A DNA stretch of 64,000 nucleotides from Methylocystis rosea SV97 (GCF_000372845.1 NZ_KB889963.1:3244304-3308303), one strand, 5' to 3'. Positions 35,978-45,635 are shown, counted from the first letter of the stretch. Program-made: numbers and translations. Notes: a model not told the origin generated them from the sequence alone.

Positions 35978-37186
35978 ATGCCAGACGCTTTTATCTATGA
36001 CGCCGTTCGCACGCCGCGCGGTCGCGGCAAGCCGGACGGCTCGCTGCATGAGGTCTCGTCGCTCGGCCTCGCCGTCACGGCGCTGCAAGCGGTCAGGGAG
36101 CGCAACAAGCTCGAAGGTCCCGAAATCGACGACGTGATCCTCGGCTGCGTCGATCCGGTGGGCGAAGCCGGCGGCGACATCGCCCGCGCCGCGGCGATTT
36201 CATCGGGCTACTCCTACAAAGTGCCCGGCGTGCAGATCAACCGCTTCTGCGCGTCCGGATTGGATTCGGTGAATTTCGCCGCCGGCGAAATCATGTCGGG
36301 CCAGCATGATCTTGCGATCGGCGGCGGCGTCGAGAGCATGAGCCGCGTCGGCATCGGCGCGTCGGGCGGCGCCTGGCCCGTCGATCCGACGATCGCCATT
36401 CCCTCCTACTTCATGCCGCAGGGCGTGTCGGCCGATCTCATCGCGACAAAATACGGCTTCTCGCGCGATGACGTCGACGCCTACGCCGTCGAATCGCAAA
36501 AGCGCGCGGCCAAGGCGTGGGAAGAAGGCCGCTTCAAACATTCGATCGTGCCGGTGAAGGACGTCAACGGCATCACCCTGCTGGACCGCGACGAACATAT
36601 GCGGCCGGGAACCGATATGCAGTCGCTCGCGGCGCTAAAGCCGTCCTTCGCCTTTTACGCGGAACAGGGCGGCTTCGACGCGGTGGCGATTCAGGCGCAT
36701 CCGGAAGTCGAGAAATTGAATTACGTGCACCATGCGGGCAATTCTTCAGGCATCGTCGACGGCGCGGCGGCGGTGCTCGTCGGCTCGAAAGAGGCTGGCG
36801 AGAAACACGGATTGAAGCCGCGCGTGAAGATACGCGCCTACGCCAATATCGGCTCGGACCCGGCGCTGATGCTGACCGGCCCTGTCGATGTGACGAAAAA
36901 AGTGCTGCATCGCGCCGGCATGACCGTCGACGACATTGATCTGTTCGAAGTGAACGAAGCCTTCGCCGCCGTCGTGCTGCGCTATCTCGAAGCCTTCGAC
37001 CTCGATCCCGCGAAGGTCAATGTCAATGGCGGCGCCATCGCCATGGGTCACCCGCTCGGCGCGACGGGCGCCATGCTGATGGGAATCGCGATCGACGAAT
37101 TGGAGCGCACGGGAAAATCAACCGCGCTCGTGACGCTCTGCATCGGCGCCGGCATGGGCACGGCGACGATCGTGGAGCGGGTGTGA
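35978..37186 (+). CDS. Acetyl-CoA C-acyltransferase (thiolase)
   Basis: A 402-residue thiolase. The nucleophilic cysteine is in NRFCASGLDS (about residue 91), the catalytic histidine in GHPLGATGA (about 355) and the second cysteine in CIGAGMG (about 388). In beta-oxidation it releases acetyl-CoA from 3-ketoacyl-CoA; in the reverse direction the same fold makes acetoacetyl-CoA. Position between acyl-CoA dehydrogenase and the bifunctional FadJ-like gene argues for the degradative role. GAGG lies eight bases before the ATG. Confidence 0.94.
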   Translation: MPDAFIYDAVRTPRGRGKPDGSLHEVSSLGLAVTALQAVRERNKLEGPEIDDVILGCVDPVGEAGGDIARAAAISSGYSYKVPGVQINRFCASGLDSVNFAAGEIMSGQHDLAIGGGVESMSRVGIGASGGAWPVDPTIAIPSYFMPQGVSADLIATKYGFSRDDVDAYAVESQKRAAKAWEEGRFKHSIVPVKDVNGITLLDRDEHMRPGTDMQSLAALKPSFAFYAEQGGFDAVAIQAHPEVEKLNYVHHAGNSSGIVDGAAAVLVGSKEAGEKHGLKPRVKIRAYANIGSDPALMLTGPVDVTKKVLHRAGMTVDDIDLFEVNEAFAAVVLRYLEAFDLDPAKVNVNGGAIAMGHPLGATGAMLMGIAIDELERTGKSTALVTLCIGAGMGTATIVERV

Positions 37187-37199
37187 ATATGCAACGTTT

Positions 37200-37301
37200 C
37201 CTCGCCCTTCGAGACGCGAGCTTCGCTCGCTCCTCAGGGTGAGGCAACGTTATGAACCTCATCCTGAGGAGCCCGCGCAGCGGGCGTCTCGAAGGACGAG
37301 G
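37200..37301. repeat. Inverted pair of a 45-bp CCTCG...GAGG element
   Basis: Unit 1 at 37200-37244 (CCTCGCCCTTCGAGACGC ... CTCCTCAGGGTGAGG) and unit 2 at 37258-37301 are reverse complements, each with a central small hairpin that differs between copies (GAGCTTCGCTC against CCCGCGCAGCGGG). The spacer is 13 bp. It occupies most of the 150-bp gap between the thiolase and FadJ-like genes. Confidence 0.78.
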
Positions 37302-37336
37302 TTCAATACAGCGCAAAATCTTTCGGAGACGAAAAA

Positions 37337-39544
37337 ATGAACCTCGTCAATTTCCGCTTCGAGACCGGCGCCGACGGCGTCGCGGTTGCGACCTGGGACA
37401 TGCCCGAGCGCACGATGAACGTCATCACGCCAGAGGTGATGGACGAGCTGGAGCAGCTCATCGACACGGTGGTCGCCGCGCCCGACGTCAAAGGCTGCGT
37501 GATCGCGTCAGGCAAGAGCGCCTTCTCCGGCGGCGCCGATCTTTCCATGCTGCAGCATGGCGCCGCGCAATACGCCAGGGCGCTCAAGGAGCAGGGCGAA
37601 GACGCGGCGAACAAGCATTTCTTCGAATTTTCGCGCCGACTTTCGCTGCTCTATCGCAAGTTGGAAACATGCGGCAAACCTTTCGCCGTCGCCATTCACG
37701 GCGTCTGTCTTGGCGGCGCCTTCGAACTTGCGCTCGCCTGCCATTATCGCGTCATGGCCGATGACGAGAAAACCAAAGTCGGCCTGCCTGAAATAAAAGT
37801 CGGGCTCTTTCCGGGCGCCGGCGGCACGCAGCGCGTGTCACGCATCATGCAGACGGGCGACGCGCTGCAATTCCTGTTCAGGGGCGATCAGATCAAGCCG
37901 AGAGCCGCGCTCGGCGCCAAGCTCGTGCATGAAATCGCGCCAAAGTCCGAGATCGTCGAGCGCGCCCGCGCCTTTATCGTCAACGGCGGCAAAGCGCAGG
38001 CGCCTTGGGACGCGAAGGAGTTCAAGACTCCGTCCGGCAGGGTGTTCTCGCCGACCGGCATGATGATCTGGCCCGCCGCCAATGCGATCTATCGCCGCGA
38101 GACCTACGACAATTATCCCGCCGCCAAGGCCATTCTGCACGCCGTCTATGAAGGGCTGCAATTGCCGATGGATCAGGCGCTGACCGTCGAGTCGCGCTGG
38201 TTCGCGCATATCCTGCGCTCGAAGGAGGCGGCGGCGATGATCCGCTCGCTGTTTCTCTCGAAGAACGAATTGGACAAGGGCGCACATCGACCAAAGGACG
38301 TCGGCCCCACCAATCTCAAGAAGATCGGCATTATCGGCGCGGGCTTCATGGGCGCGGGCGTCGGCTATATCAGCGCGCTGAACGGCCTCGACGTTATTCT
38401 CATCGACCGCGATCAGGAGAGCGCCGACAAGGGCGTGGCCACGATCGACAAGCTCATCTCGAGCTCCGTCAGCAAGGGCCGCGCCACCGCCGCCGACAAG
38501 GATTCGCTGATGGCGCGCGTCGTCGCCACCGCCGATTATGCCGCGCTCAAAGGCTGCGATCTCGTGGTCGAAGCCGTATTCGAGGATCGCGCGGTCAAGG
38601 CGGATGTCACCAAGCGCGCGCAGGAGGTTGTGGGCGCCGACGTGATCTTCGCCTCGAACACCTCGACGCTGCCGATTACGTCGCTCGCAGAAACCACGCA
38701 GAAGCCCGAGAACTTCATCGGCATCCATTTCTTCTCGCCCGTCGAGAAGATGCTGCTCGTCGAAGTGATCATGGGCGAGAAAACGAGCGATCGCGCGCTG
38801 GCGACGGCGCTCGACTTCGTCCGCATCATCAAGAAGACGCCGATCGTCGTCAACGACTCGCGTGGCTTCTTCGCCAATCGCTGCGTGCTCAATTATGTTC
38901 GCGAAGGGCAGATCATGCTCGTCAACGGCGTGCCGCCGGCGATGATCGAGAATGTCGCCCGCATGGCCGGAATGCCGGTCGGGCCATTGTCGCTCAACGA
39001 CGAAGTCGCGCTCGATCTCGGATGGAAAATCCTGCAGGCGACGAAGAAGGACCTCGGCGAAGGCTCCGTCGATCCCGCGCAAGAACGCGTGCTGCGCTTC
39101 ATGGTCGAGGAAAACAGCCGCTTCGGCCGCAAGAACGGCAAGGGCTTCTACGACTATCACGCCAATGGAACGAAAAGCCTCTGGCCCGGTCTCTCGGCCC
39201 TGGCGCAAAAGGAGCTCGATCCCGATACGCTCGACGTCGCCGAAATGAAGCAGCGCTTTCTCGTCACGCAGGCGGTCGAGGCGGCGCGCGCCATGGCGGA
39301 GGGCGTCGTCACCGATCCGCGTGAGGCCGACGTCGGCTCCATTCTCGGCTTCGGCTTCGCGCCCTTCACGGGCGGCGTCATCTCCTACATCGACGCCATG
39401 GGCGCGAAGGCCTTTGTCGCGCTGTGCGACAAGCTCGCCGCGACATACGGCAAGCGTTTCGAGCCGCCGCAACTGCTGCGCGACATGGCGGCGAAGGGCG
39501 AAACTTTTTACGGACGGTTCATGCCGCAGAAAATGGCGGCGTAA
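37337..39544 (+). CDS. Bifunctional enoyl-CoA hydratase / 3-hydroxyacyl-CoA dehydrogenase (FadJ/FadB-type)
   Basis: A 735-residue beta-oxidation enzyme. The N-terminal crotonase domain (about 1-200) has SGGADLSMLQ, GVCLGGAFELALACHYRVM and PEIKVGLFPGAGGTQ; the NAD-binding 3-hydroxyacyl-CoA dehydrogenase domain begins at about residue 330 with IGIIGAGFMGAGVGYISALN and includes FASNTSTLPI and HFFSPVEKMLLVEVI; the C-terminal dehydrogenase domain follows. It hydrates trans-2-enoyl-CoA and oxidises the 3-hydroxy product with NAD. GGAGA lies eight bases before the ATG. It closes the three-gene cluster. Confidence 0.95.
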   Translation: MNLVNFRFETGADGVAVATWDMPERTMNVITPEVMDELEQLIDTVVAAPDVKGCVIASGKSAFSGGADLSMLQHGAAQYARALKEQGEDAANKHFFEFSRRLSLLYRKLETCGKPFAVAIHGVCLGGAFELALACHYRVMADDEKTKVGLPEIKVGLFPGAGGTQRVSRIMQTGDALQFLFRGDQIKPRAALGAKLVHEIAPKSEIVERARAFIVNGGKAQAPWDAKEFKTPSGRVFSPTGMMIWPAANAIYRRETYDNYPAAKAILHAVYEGLQLPMDQALTVESRWFAHILRSKEAAAMIRSLFLSKNELDKGAHRPKDVGPTNLKKIGIIGAGFMGAGVGYISALNGLDVILIDRDQESADKGVATIDKLISSSVSKGRATAADKDSLMARVVATADYAALKGCDLVVEAVFEDRAVKADVTKRAQEVVGADVIFASNTSTLPITSLAETTQKPENFIGIHFFSPVEKMLLVEVIMGEKTSDRALATALDFVRIIKKTPIVVNDSRGFFANRCVLNYVREGQIMLVNGVPPAMIENVARMAGMPVGPLSLNDEVALDLGWKILQATKKDLGEGSVDPAQERVLRFMVEENSRFGRKNGKGFYDYHANGTKSLWPGLSALAQKELDPDTLDVAEMKQRFLVTQAVEAARAMAEGVVTDPREADVGSILGFGFAPFTGGVISYIDAMGAKAFVALCDKLAATYGKRFEPPQLLRDMAAKGETFYGRFMPQKMAA

Positions 39545-39664
39545 TCTGCGTCGCGCGCGCGTTTTGAAGCGCTTCAGACCGGACATGACATCCGCAGGGC
39601 CGACGGGTAAAAGACAGGCTGGGCGTGTAGGTTCGAAACGCGCGCCCGCGCCCGGACCTGGTTA

Positions 39665-40489
39665 ATGCCGATTTTTGTGCTTCCCTTTCCAGTGATCGAT
39701 CCTGTCGCCGTCAACATCGGGCCCGTGCCGCTGCGGTGGTATGCGCTCGCCTATATCGGCGGCTTCATCTTCGGCTGGCTCGGCTTGCGCGCGCTCGCCG
39801 CAAACGACGCGCTCTGGAGACGCGGCCAACCGCGACCAAGCCGAGAGTCTCTCGATGATCTTCTCGTCTTCGTCGCCTTCGGCGTCGTCATCGGCGGTCG
39901 CCTCGGACATGTGCTGATCTACGATCCGGGCTTTTACCTCGCGCACCCATTGGAAATTTTCCAGACATGGAAGGGCGGCATGGCCTTCCACGGCGGCCTC
40001 GTCGGGGCGACCATCGGCATGGTCCTTTACGCGCGTCGCAGCGGCGTGCCGCTGCTCACCGTGAGCGACATTTGCGCGGTGGTGGCGCCGATCGGACTTT
40101 TCTTCGGCCGCCTCGCCAATTTCATCAAGCCCGAGATGTGGGGGCGCGAAACCGACGTTCCCTGGGCGATGGTCTTTCCCAGCGCGGGCGACGTGCCGCG
40201 CCATCCCAGCCAGCTTTATGAGGCGGGGCTTGAAGGCGTGGCGCTGGGCCTGCTGTTGTGGCTCGCCGCGCGTCACGGCGCGCTCAAACACCCGGGTCTC
40301 GCCACCGGCCTTTTTGGCGTCGGCTACGGACTGGCGCGCATTTTCTGCGAGTTTTTTCGTGAACCCGATCCGGTGCAGGAAGCGCTGCCCAATGGATTAA
40401 CCATGGGCATGGTCCTTTCGGCGCCGCTTGTTTTGGTTGGCGCCGCGGCGATCCTGTTCGCGCTGCGCCCAAGGAGCGCGACGGCATGA
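39665..40489 (+). CDS. lgt: Prolipoprotein diacylglyceryl transferase
   Basis: A 274-residue inner-membrane enzyme with about seven helices that transfers diacylglycerol from phosphatidylglycerol to the lipobox cysteine. The Lgt signature GRLANFIKPEMWGRETDVP lies near residue 150, preceded by WKGGMAFHGGLVGA with the essential HGG, and followed by RHPSQLYEAGLEG. The start is ATG 39665, preceded by a purine-poor region. It overlaps the next gene by four bases (ATGA), so it heads the lgt - methyltransferase - pgeF operon. The CAP and SLT lipoproteins here are among its likely substrates. Confidence 0.96.
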   Translation: MPIFVLPFPVIDPVAVNIGPVPLRWYALAYIGGFIFGWLGLRALAANDALWRRGQPRPSRESLDDLLVFVAFGVVIGGRLGHVLIYDPGFYLAHPLEIFQTWKGGMAFHGGLVGATIGMVLYARRSGVPLLTVSDICAVVAPIGLFFGRLANFIKPEMWGRETDVPWAMVFPSAGDVPRHPSQLYEAGLEGVALGLLLWLAARHGALKHPGLATGLFGVGYGLARIFCEFFREPDPVQEALPNGLTMGMVLSAPLVLVGAAAILFALRPRSATA

Positions 40490-41568
40490 GCGCCTTAAAG
40501 AGAGAGATCGTCGAGACGATCGCTCATGACGGTCCGATGACGCTCGAGCGCTACATGTCGCTCTGTCTGACGCATCCGCGCTACGGCTATTACATGACGC
40601 GCGATCCATTCGGCGCGGGCGGCGATTTCGTCACCGCGCCGGAGATCAGCCAGATGTTCGGCGAATTGCTTGGCGTTTGGGTCACCGAAGCCTGGCGCGC
40701 CGCGGGCGCGCCGACTGAGGCAAGGCTTGTCGAACTCGGACCCGGCCGCGGCACGCTGATGTCGGACGTGCTGCGGGTGACGCCGATCGCGCCCAACTTC
40801 TTTTCCGCCGTCAGCGTGCATCTCGTCGAAACCAGTCCGGTTCTGCGCGAGACGCAACGCCAGACGCTGGCCAGGGCCGCAAAGCCGATCCAGTGGCATT
40901 TGGATTTTGCGGAAACGCCGCCCGGTCCGGCCTTCATCCTCGCCAATGAGTTTTTTGACGCCCTGCCCGTCAGGCACTTCGTCAAGACCGCCGGCGGCTG
41001 GCGCGAACAACTTGTCGGGCTCGACGCTCAAGGCGAACTCGCCTTCGGACTGTCCGATCAGATCGAGCTGACGCTCAATGTTCCGGCGCGCGAAGGATCG
41101 ATCATAGAAGTCAGCGCCGCAAGCCAAAAGCTCATCGGCGACATCGCCACGCGCCTCGTCGCCGAGGGCGGCGCGCTGCTGCTCATTGACTATGGCTATG
41201 AGCAGACGTCGCTTGGCGAAAGTCTCCAGGCGGTGTCGCGCCACGCCTATGTCGATCCGCTCGCTACCCCGGGAGATGCGGATCTGACCGCGCACGTCGA
41301 TTTCGCGGCTCTGGCGCGTGCCGCGCGCGCGCGCGGCGCCAAGGTGATGGGCCCGGTCACGCAAGCGCAATTTCTGCTGCAGCTTGGCATCGAACGCCGC
41401 GCCGAGACCTTGTCGAAAAAGGCGACGCCCGAACAGGCGCAGTCGATCATCGACGCCTTCGAACGTCTCGCCGGCGTGGACGATGCGCGCCATCAGATGG
41501 GCGGACTGTTCAAAGTTATGGCGGTGACCCATCCCGACATGCCCGACCTGCCGGGATTTTTCGTGTAA
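40486..41568 (+). CDS. MidA/NDUFAF7-family SAM-dependent methyltransferase
   Basis: A 360-residue enzyme of the MidA family. N-terminal MTLERYMSLCLTHPRYGYYMTRDPFGAGGDFVTAPEISQMFGEL is the family's opening block (the longer run here is described only by position 18-60), and the SAM-binding VELGPGRGTLMSDVLR lies near residue 88. Later segments are AFILANEFFDALPVRHFV and GGALLLIDYGYEQ. The mitochondrial relative NDUFAF7 methylates an arginine of complex I subunit NDUFS2; the bacterial target may be the same subunit (inference). It is translationally coupled to lgt and followed by pgeF after 11 bp. Confidence 0.9.
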   Translation: MSALKREIVETIAHDGPMTLERYMSLCLTHPRYGYYMTRDPFGAGGDFVTAPEISQMFGELLGVWVTEAWRAAGAPTEARLVELGPGRGTLMSDVLRVTPIAPNFFSAVSVHLVETSPVLRETQRQTLARAAKPIQWHLDFAETPPGPAFILANEFFDALPVRHFVKTAGGWREQLVGLDAQGELAFGLSDQIELTLNVPAREGSIIEVSAASQKLIGDIATRLVAEGGALLLIDYGYEQTSLGESLQAVSRHAYVDPLATPGDADLTAHVDFAALARAARARGAKVMGPVTQAQFLLQLGIERRAETLSKKATPEQAQSIIDAFERLAGVDDARHQMGGLFKVMAVTHPDMPDLPGFFV

Positions 41569-41579
41569 CATCTGACGCG

Positions 41580-42359
41580 ATGACGTTCGAAACGCCTGCG
41601 CTGACCGCGCGAAATCTCAGCCTGCCCGGCCTGCGCCACGCCTTTTTCACCCGCGACGGCGGCGTGTCCCAAGGCGTCTACGCCTCGCTCAATGGCGGCG
41701 TCGGCTCGCGCGACGCGCCGCCGCATGTCGAGGAGAATCGCGCCCGCATGGCGGCGCGTCTCGGCGTTGAGGCTGAGCGCCTGATGGTGCCGTTCCAGAT
41801 CCATTCCGCGGAGGCGCGCGCCGTGCGCGAACCGTGGAGCGCCGACGCGCGGCCAAGATGCGACGGCGTGGTGACGGCGGAAGTCTCGCTCGCGCTCGGC
41901 GTCACTGGCGCCGACTGCGGCATGTTGCTTTTCGCCGACGCGAAGGCGGCCGTCATCGGCGCCTGCCACGCCGGCTGGAAGGGCGCGCTCGGCGGCGTCA
42001 TCGAAGCGACCGTCAGAGAGATGGAGGCGCATGGCGCGCGCCGCGCTGACATCCATGTCGCGCTCGGCCCGGCGATCGGCGCGACGAGCTATGAAGTCGG
42101 GCCGGAATTCATCGATCAGTTTCGCGACGCCGACGCGTCCTTTTCGCGCTTTTTTACGCCGACGGCGCGCGAAGGCCATGCCACCTTCGATCTGCCGGGG
42201 TTCATCGCCTCACGCGTCGAGGCGCTGGACGTGGCCTCTTTCGAAGACCTCGGCGTCGACACTTATGCGGATGAAGCGCGCTGCTTCAGCTACCGCCGCA
42301 GCGTTCATCGCCGCGAGCCCGACTATGGGCGGCTCGTCTCGGCGATCGCGCTCGTCTGA
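41580..42359 (+). CDS. pgeF: Peptidoglycan editing factor PgeF (YfiH/laccase-domain)
   Basis: A 259-residue protein of the PgeF/YfiH family. Metal-site motifs are GVTGADCGMLLFAD (near 118) and GACHAGWKGALGGVIEATV (near 140), with the N-terminal GLRHAFFTRDGGVSQG and QIHSA segments. PgeF removes misincorporated L-Ser from UDP-MurNAc tripeptide precursors, and some members have polyphenol oxidase or purine nucleoside phosphorylase activity. The lgt-MidA-pgeF order is common in Alphaproteobacteria. It is the last gene of the operon. Confidence 0.94.
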   Translation: MTFETPALTARNLSLPGLRHAFFTRDGGVSQGVYASLNGGVGSRDAPPHVEENRARMAARLGVEAERLMVPFQIHSAEARAVREPWSADARPRCDGVVTAEVSLALGVTGADCGMLLFADAKAAVIGACHAGWKGALGGVIEATVREMEAHGARRADIHVALGPAIGATSYEVGPEFIDQFRDADASFSRFFTPTAREGHATFDLPGFIASRVEALDVASFEDLGVDTYADEARCFSYRRSVHRREPDYGRLVSAIALV

Positions 42360-42660
42360 TGCGAATTCCGCCTGATCCGTTCGCTTGGGTCTTGTCATTC
42401 CCGGCAGGCCGAAGGCCTGACCGGGAATCCAGAGCCAATCCAGGAATGCTGGTCTTGCTCTGGATTCCCGATCGCTCGCTTCGCGAGCGTCGGGAATGAC
42501 ATCCGAGCCATTCGAACGGATGTCGTATGATGCGTGAATCGAGCGGTTCGCGCCTGACCGGGATCCCAGAGAGACGGAACACATCCTGGAATTGCTCGGG
42601 TTTTCCGATCGCGCACAAAGCGCGGATCGGAATGACATCCAAGTTCACCCTGCGACAGGT
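42360..42660. repeat. Gene-free stretch made of nested palindromes
   Basis: About 300 bp hold no gene. GTCATTCCC (42394-42402) pairs with GGGAATGAC (42492-42500); inside it GGGAATCCAGAG (42423-42434) pairs with CTCTGGATTCCC (42458-42469), and a small hairpin GGCAGGCC/GGCCTGACC sits at 42403-42421. GCTCGCTTCGCGAGC forms another near 42475-42489. Further copies of GGAATGACATCC occur at about 42493 and 42630. It is a mosaic of the same class of extragenic palindromes and probably separates the pgeF operon from the convergent TonB gene. Confidence 0.75.
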
Positions 42661-43662
42661 CTACTTTGTCGCGTAGCTGAAGATCATCGAGTGCGGCAGG
42701 CCGCGCGGCGGCGCGGGAAACGGCGCGGCGCGGCGCACGGCTGCAAGAGCGGCGGCGTCAAGATCGGGCGCGCCGCTCGGCTGGTGCACAGCCTGATGGG
42801 TGAGATTGCCCACCTCGTCGATGTAGAAGACAACCGCGCCCCTGCCTATCGCGCCGCTCCCGCGCACGCGCGGCGGAATACGCATGTGCGGCATGATGAG
42901 GCCGTAGAGAATCGTCAGATAGGTCGTCTTCGCATGGCCGCCGCCAACCGGCGAGAACTTGCGCGGCGCGGCGAGCTTGTAGTCGGGTATCGGCGCCAGC
43001 GCCGCAAGCTGATCGGCGATGGAGTTGGCCTCGCCTTTCTTCACCGACCCCTTTTCGTTCGGGTCGGGCTTTTCCTGCGGCTTCTTTTCGGGCGCGGCCT
43101 GCTCGATGATCTCGGCGTCGCTCTTGTCCTCGAGCGGCGTTTCCTTGGTCTCCTCCGGAGCCTTGGCCTTTCCGTCTTCGTCCTCGGCGTCCTTCATGCC
43201 CTGAGGCTTGTCGTCCTTGGGCGCGTCCTTCTCCTCCGCGTTCTTCGGCGTCTTGATGTCCTTCTCCTCCGGCGCGTTGACGTCGGACTTGGTCTTGCTC
43301 TCGGCCTCCGGGGCGTCGAAAGCCGGCTTTTCCTCTTCCACGGGCGGCGGAGGCGGCGGCGGCTTCTGCTGCTGTTTTTGCTGCTCCGGCGGCTTTTCCG
43401 GCTCGGGCGCAGGAGGCTCTTCCTGCTTCGGCGCGGGAGGCTCGGTGATCACCTCGACGGGAGTTTCCTCGACGATCCGCGGCGCTTCGCGGGCCGAGCG
43501 CCAGTCTTCCAAGAGCAAGAACGCCAGGACGCAGAGATGCGCCAGCAGGCACAGCAGCAGAAACATGAGGAAGCGCGGGCGCACCAAGAGCGCGCGGCGC
43601 CGCCGAAGGGCGTCCACGGCCAAGGTCGCGCTAAAGGCGCGTTGTCCGCTGCTGTCGTTCAT
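42661..43662 (-). CDS. TonB-family energy transducer
   Basis: A 333-residue protein. A basic cytoplasmic start is followed by one membrane helix at about 31-50 (FLMFLLLCLLAHLCVLAFLLL), then a long periplasmic linker rich in Pro, Glu, Lys and Asp (about 60-220, including seven consecutive Pro) and a C-terminal TonB-like domain (about 245-333: GAVVFYIDEVGNLTHQAVHQPSGAPDLDAAALAAVRRAAPFPAPP). TonB couples the proton motive force to outer-membrane transporters. No exbBD or receptor is in the window. It is the nearest upstream neighbour, divergent, of the multicopper oxidase gene; a shared role in metal handling is only suggested by position. Confidence 0.85.
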   Translation of the reverse strand: MNDSSGQRAFSATLAVDALRRRRALLVRPRFLMFLLLCLLAHLCVLAFLLLEDWRSAREAPRIVEETPVEVITEPPAPKQEEPPAPEPEKPPEQQKQQQKPPPPPPPVEEEKPAFDAPEAESKTKSDVNAPEEKDIKTPKNAEEKDAPKDDKPQGMKDAEDEDGKAKAPEETKETPLEDKSDAEIIEQAAPEKKPQEKPDPNEKGSVKKGEANSIADQLAALAPIPDYKLAAPRKFSPVGGGHAKTTYLTILYGLIMPHMRIPPRVRGSGAIGRGAVVFYIDEVGNLTHQAVHQPSGAPDLDAAALAAVRRAAPFPAPPRGLPHSMIFSYATK

Positions 43663-43877
43663 TGGAATGGAAAGCCGCTCTCCAGCGCCGCCGCTGCTTG
43701 CATAATCGAACTGTGTCGGTGATCGGGGGGCGTCACTTTAAAATTATAGCCGCCTTTGGGCAAAAACGCGCCCCCGCAAAAACATGACGCCATTTGCCGC
43801 AGTTATCAATGCGCCGAGACCGCATATATAAGCAGTATCTAATTTAAGTGGCGCTCGAACGCCGCTCAGGGGGATGC

Positions 43878-45545
43878 ATGAAACGCTTTAGGCTCTTGTC
43901 GCGCCGGGGATTTCTCATCGGCGCAGGCGCAGCGGCGACGATCGGCGCTCCGGCCTTGGGCCAGGGTCATGCGATGCGCCGGATTGCGCCGAACCGAGCG
44001 TCCGACGCTTTCACGCCGGATATTGAACTCGAATTAATCTGCAAGCGTGACGAAACCTCCATCTTGACGGGCAAGGCCACGCGAGTGTGGCGCTACGTCG
44101 GCAATCTGATCAAAGGTCCGCCGGATGCGCTGACGGCGCTGCCTGACGGATACCTCGGCCCCCTCCTGCGTTTCAAAAAGGGACAAAAGGTTCGCATTCG
44201 GCTTCGCAACGAATTGCCGGAGGAAACCATCACGCATTGGCACGGCCTGCATGTGCCGATGCTGATGGACGGCCATCCGACGGCGGCGTTGGATCCAGGC
44301 GAAACTTACGTCTACGAATTCGAGATCCGCAATCGCGCCGGGATGTATTTCTATCATCCGCACACGCACGAGAAGACAGCGACGCAAGTCTATCGCGGCC
44401 TGGCCGGCGCCATCATCGTCGAGGACGAGGAAGAGCGCGCGCTCGGACTGCCGTCCGGCGAATTCGAAATTCCGCTCGTCATCCAGGATCGCTCCTTCGA
44501 CGGCGACAATCAGCTCGCCTACGGCGGCGACATGCATACAAGCATGTTCGGTTTTTATGGCGACCGCGTGCTCGTCAATGGACGAAGCGACTTCACGCTC
44601 GACGTTGCGAGCCGCGCTTATCGTCTGCGGATCCTCAACGGCTCGAATGCGCGCATCTACAAACTGTGCTGGGACGACCGGACTCCGTTGTCCGTGATCG
44701 GCGTCGACGGCGGTCTATTGGAGAAGGCGGAGACGCGGCCCTATGTGATGCTCGCGCCCGCCGAGCGCGTCGATCTCATCGTCGATTTCAGCGGACGTCC
44801 GCAAGGCGCGAAGCTGACGATGCTGAGCGGAGAATTCTACGGTCTGATTCCGCCGATGGCGCAGCGCATGATGGGAAGCGATCTCGCGATGGGCGAGGAA
44901 TTCCCTTTACTTACGGCCAGGGTGACGAAAGCTTCAACCGATTCATGGAAACTACCGGAAAAGCTCTCGACGATACGGCGTTTTCGCAAGGAAGAGATCG
45001 CCAATCTCGACGATCCGATGCCGATCGCGATCACCATGGCGCATATGGCGATGTTCCTGAACGGACGCCCCTATGGCCACGACGACATCCAGCCACGCGA
45101 GCGCATCCCCGTCGACACGACGCAGCTCATCGAGATTTTCCATGAGCACGGCGGCATGGGCGGGATGGGCGGGATGGGCGGGATGGGCATGGGCGGGATG
45201 CAAGGTCGCGGCATGATGGGCGGCGGCATGATGCGCGGCCGCATGGGCGGCATGGGCATGGGCGGCATGGGAATGATGGGAATGATGTCGATGGCGCATC
45301 CCATCCACCTGCACGGCCAGCCTTTCGAGATTATCGAGCGCCGCTTCGAGGGCGACGAGGACGCCTACGCCTCGATCCGTGACGGCCTCATCGACAGCGG
45401 CCTAAAGGACACCGTGCTCGTCTCGCCGGGCGAGCGGCTGCGGATCATCAAGCCGTTCGGCGATTTCAAAGGGCGCTTCATGTATCACTGCCACAACCTC
45501 GAACATGAGGACGCTGGCATGATGCGCGAGTTCTCGGTGGAGTAG
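43878..45545 (+). CDS. CueO-type multicopper oxidase, Tat-exported, with Met/Gly-rich insert
   Basis: A 555-residue periplasmic oxidase. The signal SRRGFLIGAGAAATI carries a twin-arginine motif. Copper-binding motifs are THWHGLHVP (near 118), YHPHTHEK (near 160), MAHPIHLHGQPFE (near 473) and HCHNLEHEDAGMM (near 538), whose final Met is the axial ligand of the type 1 copper as in CueO. Between about residues 422 and 472 is a stretch of Met and Gly (GGMGGMGGMGMGGM), comparable in place and composition to the CueO Met-rich loop that binds Cu(I). CueO oxidises Cu(I) to less toxic Cu(II). The start ATG 43878 has AGGGGG upstream; TATATA at about 43825 may be a promoter -10. It converges on the Met-rich LTXXQ gene. 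Confidence 0.93.
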   Translation: MKRFRLLSRRGFLIGAGAAATIGAPALGQGHAMRRIAPNRASDAFTPDIELELICKRDETSILTGKATRVWRYVGNLIKGPPDALTALPDGYLGPLLRFKKGQKVRIRLRNELPEETITHWHGLHVPMLMDGHPTAALDPGETYVYEFEIRNRAGMYFYHPHTHEKTATQVYRGLAGAIIVEDEEERALGLPSGEFEIPLVIQDRSFDGDNQLAYGGDMHTSMFGFYGDRVLVNGRSDFTLDVASRAYRLRILNGSNARIYKLCWDDRTPLSVIGVDGGLLEKAETRPYVMLAPAERVDLIVDFSGRPQGAKLTMLSGEFYGLIPPMAQRMMGSDLAMGEEFPLLTARVTKASTDSWKLPEKLSTIRRFRKEEIANLDDPMPIAITMAHMAMFLNGRPYGHDDIQPRERIPVDTTQLIEIFHEHGGMGGMGGMGGMGMGGMQGRGMMGGGMMRGRMGGMGMGGMGMMGMMSMAHPIHLHGQPFEIIERRFEGDEDAYASIRDGLIDSGLKDTVLVSPGERLRIIKPFGDFKGRFMYHCHNLEHEDAGMMREFSVE

Positions 45546-45635
45546 AGCGGCTCAAGACGCGCGGCCGCGAAGCGCATTCTCAAATCCAGAAGCCGTGTAC
45601 CAAACTCAATCTTAAAAGCCGTCTATTCAAACGCA

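Noticed and set aside
37838-39586. 582-codon open frame antisense to the FadJ-type gene
   Set aside because: Same reason: shadow of a certain gene, no start signal and no recognisable domain.
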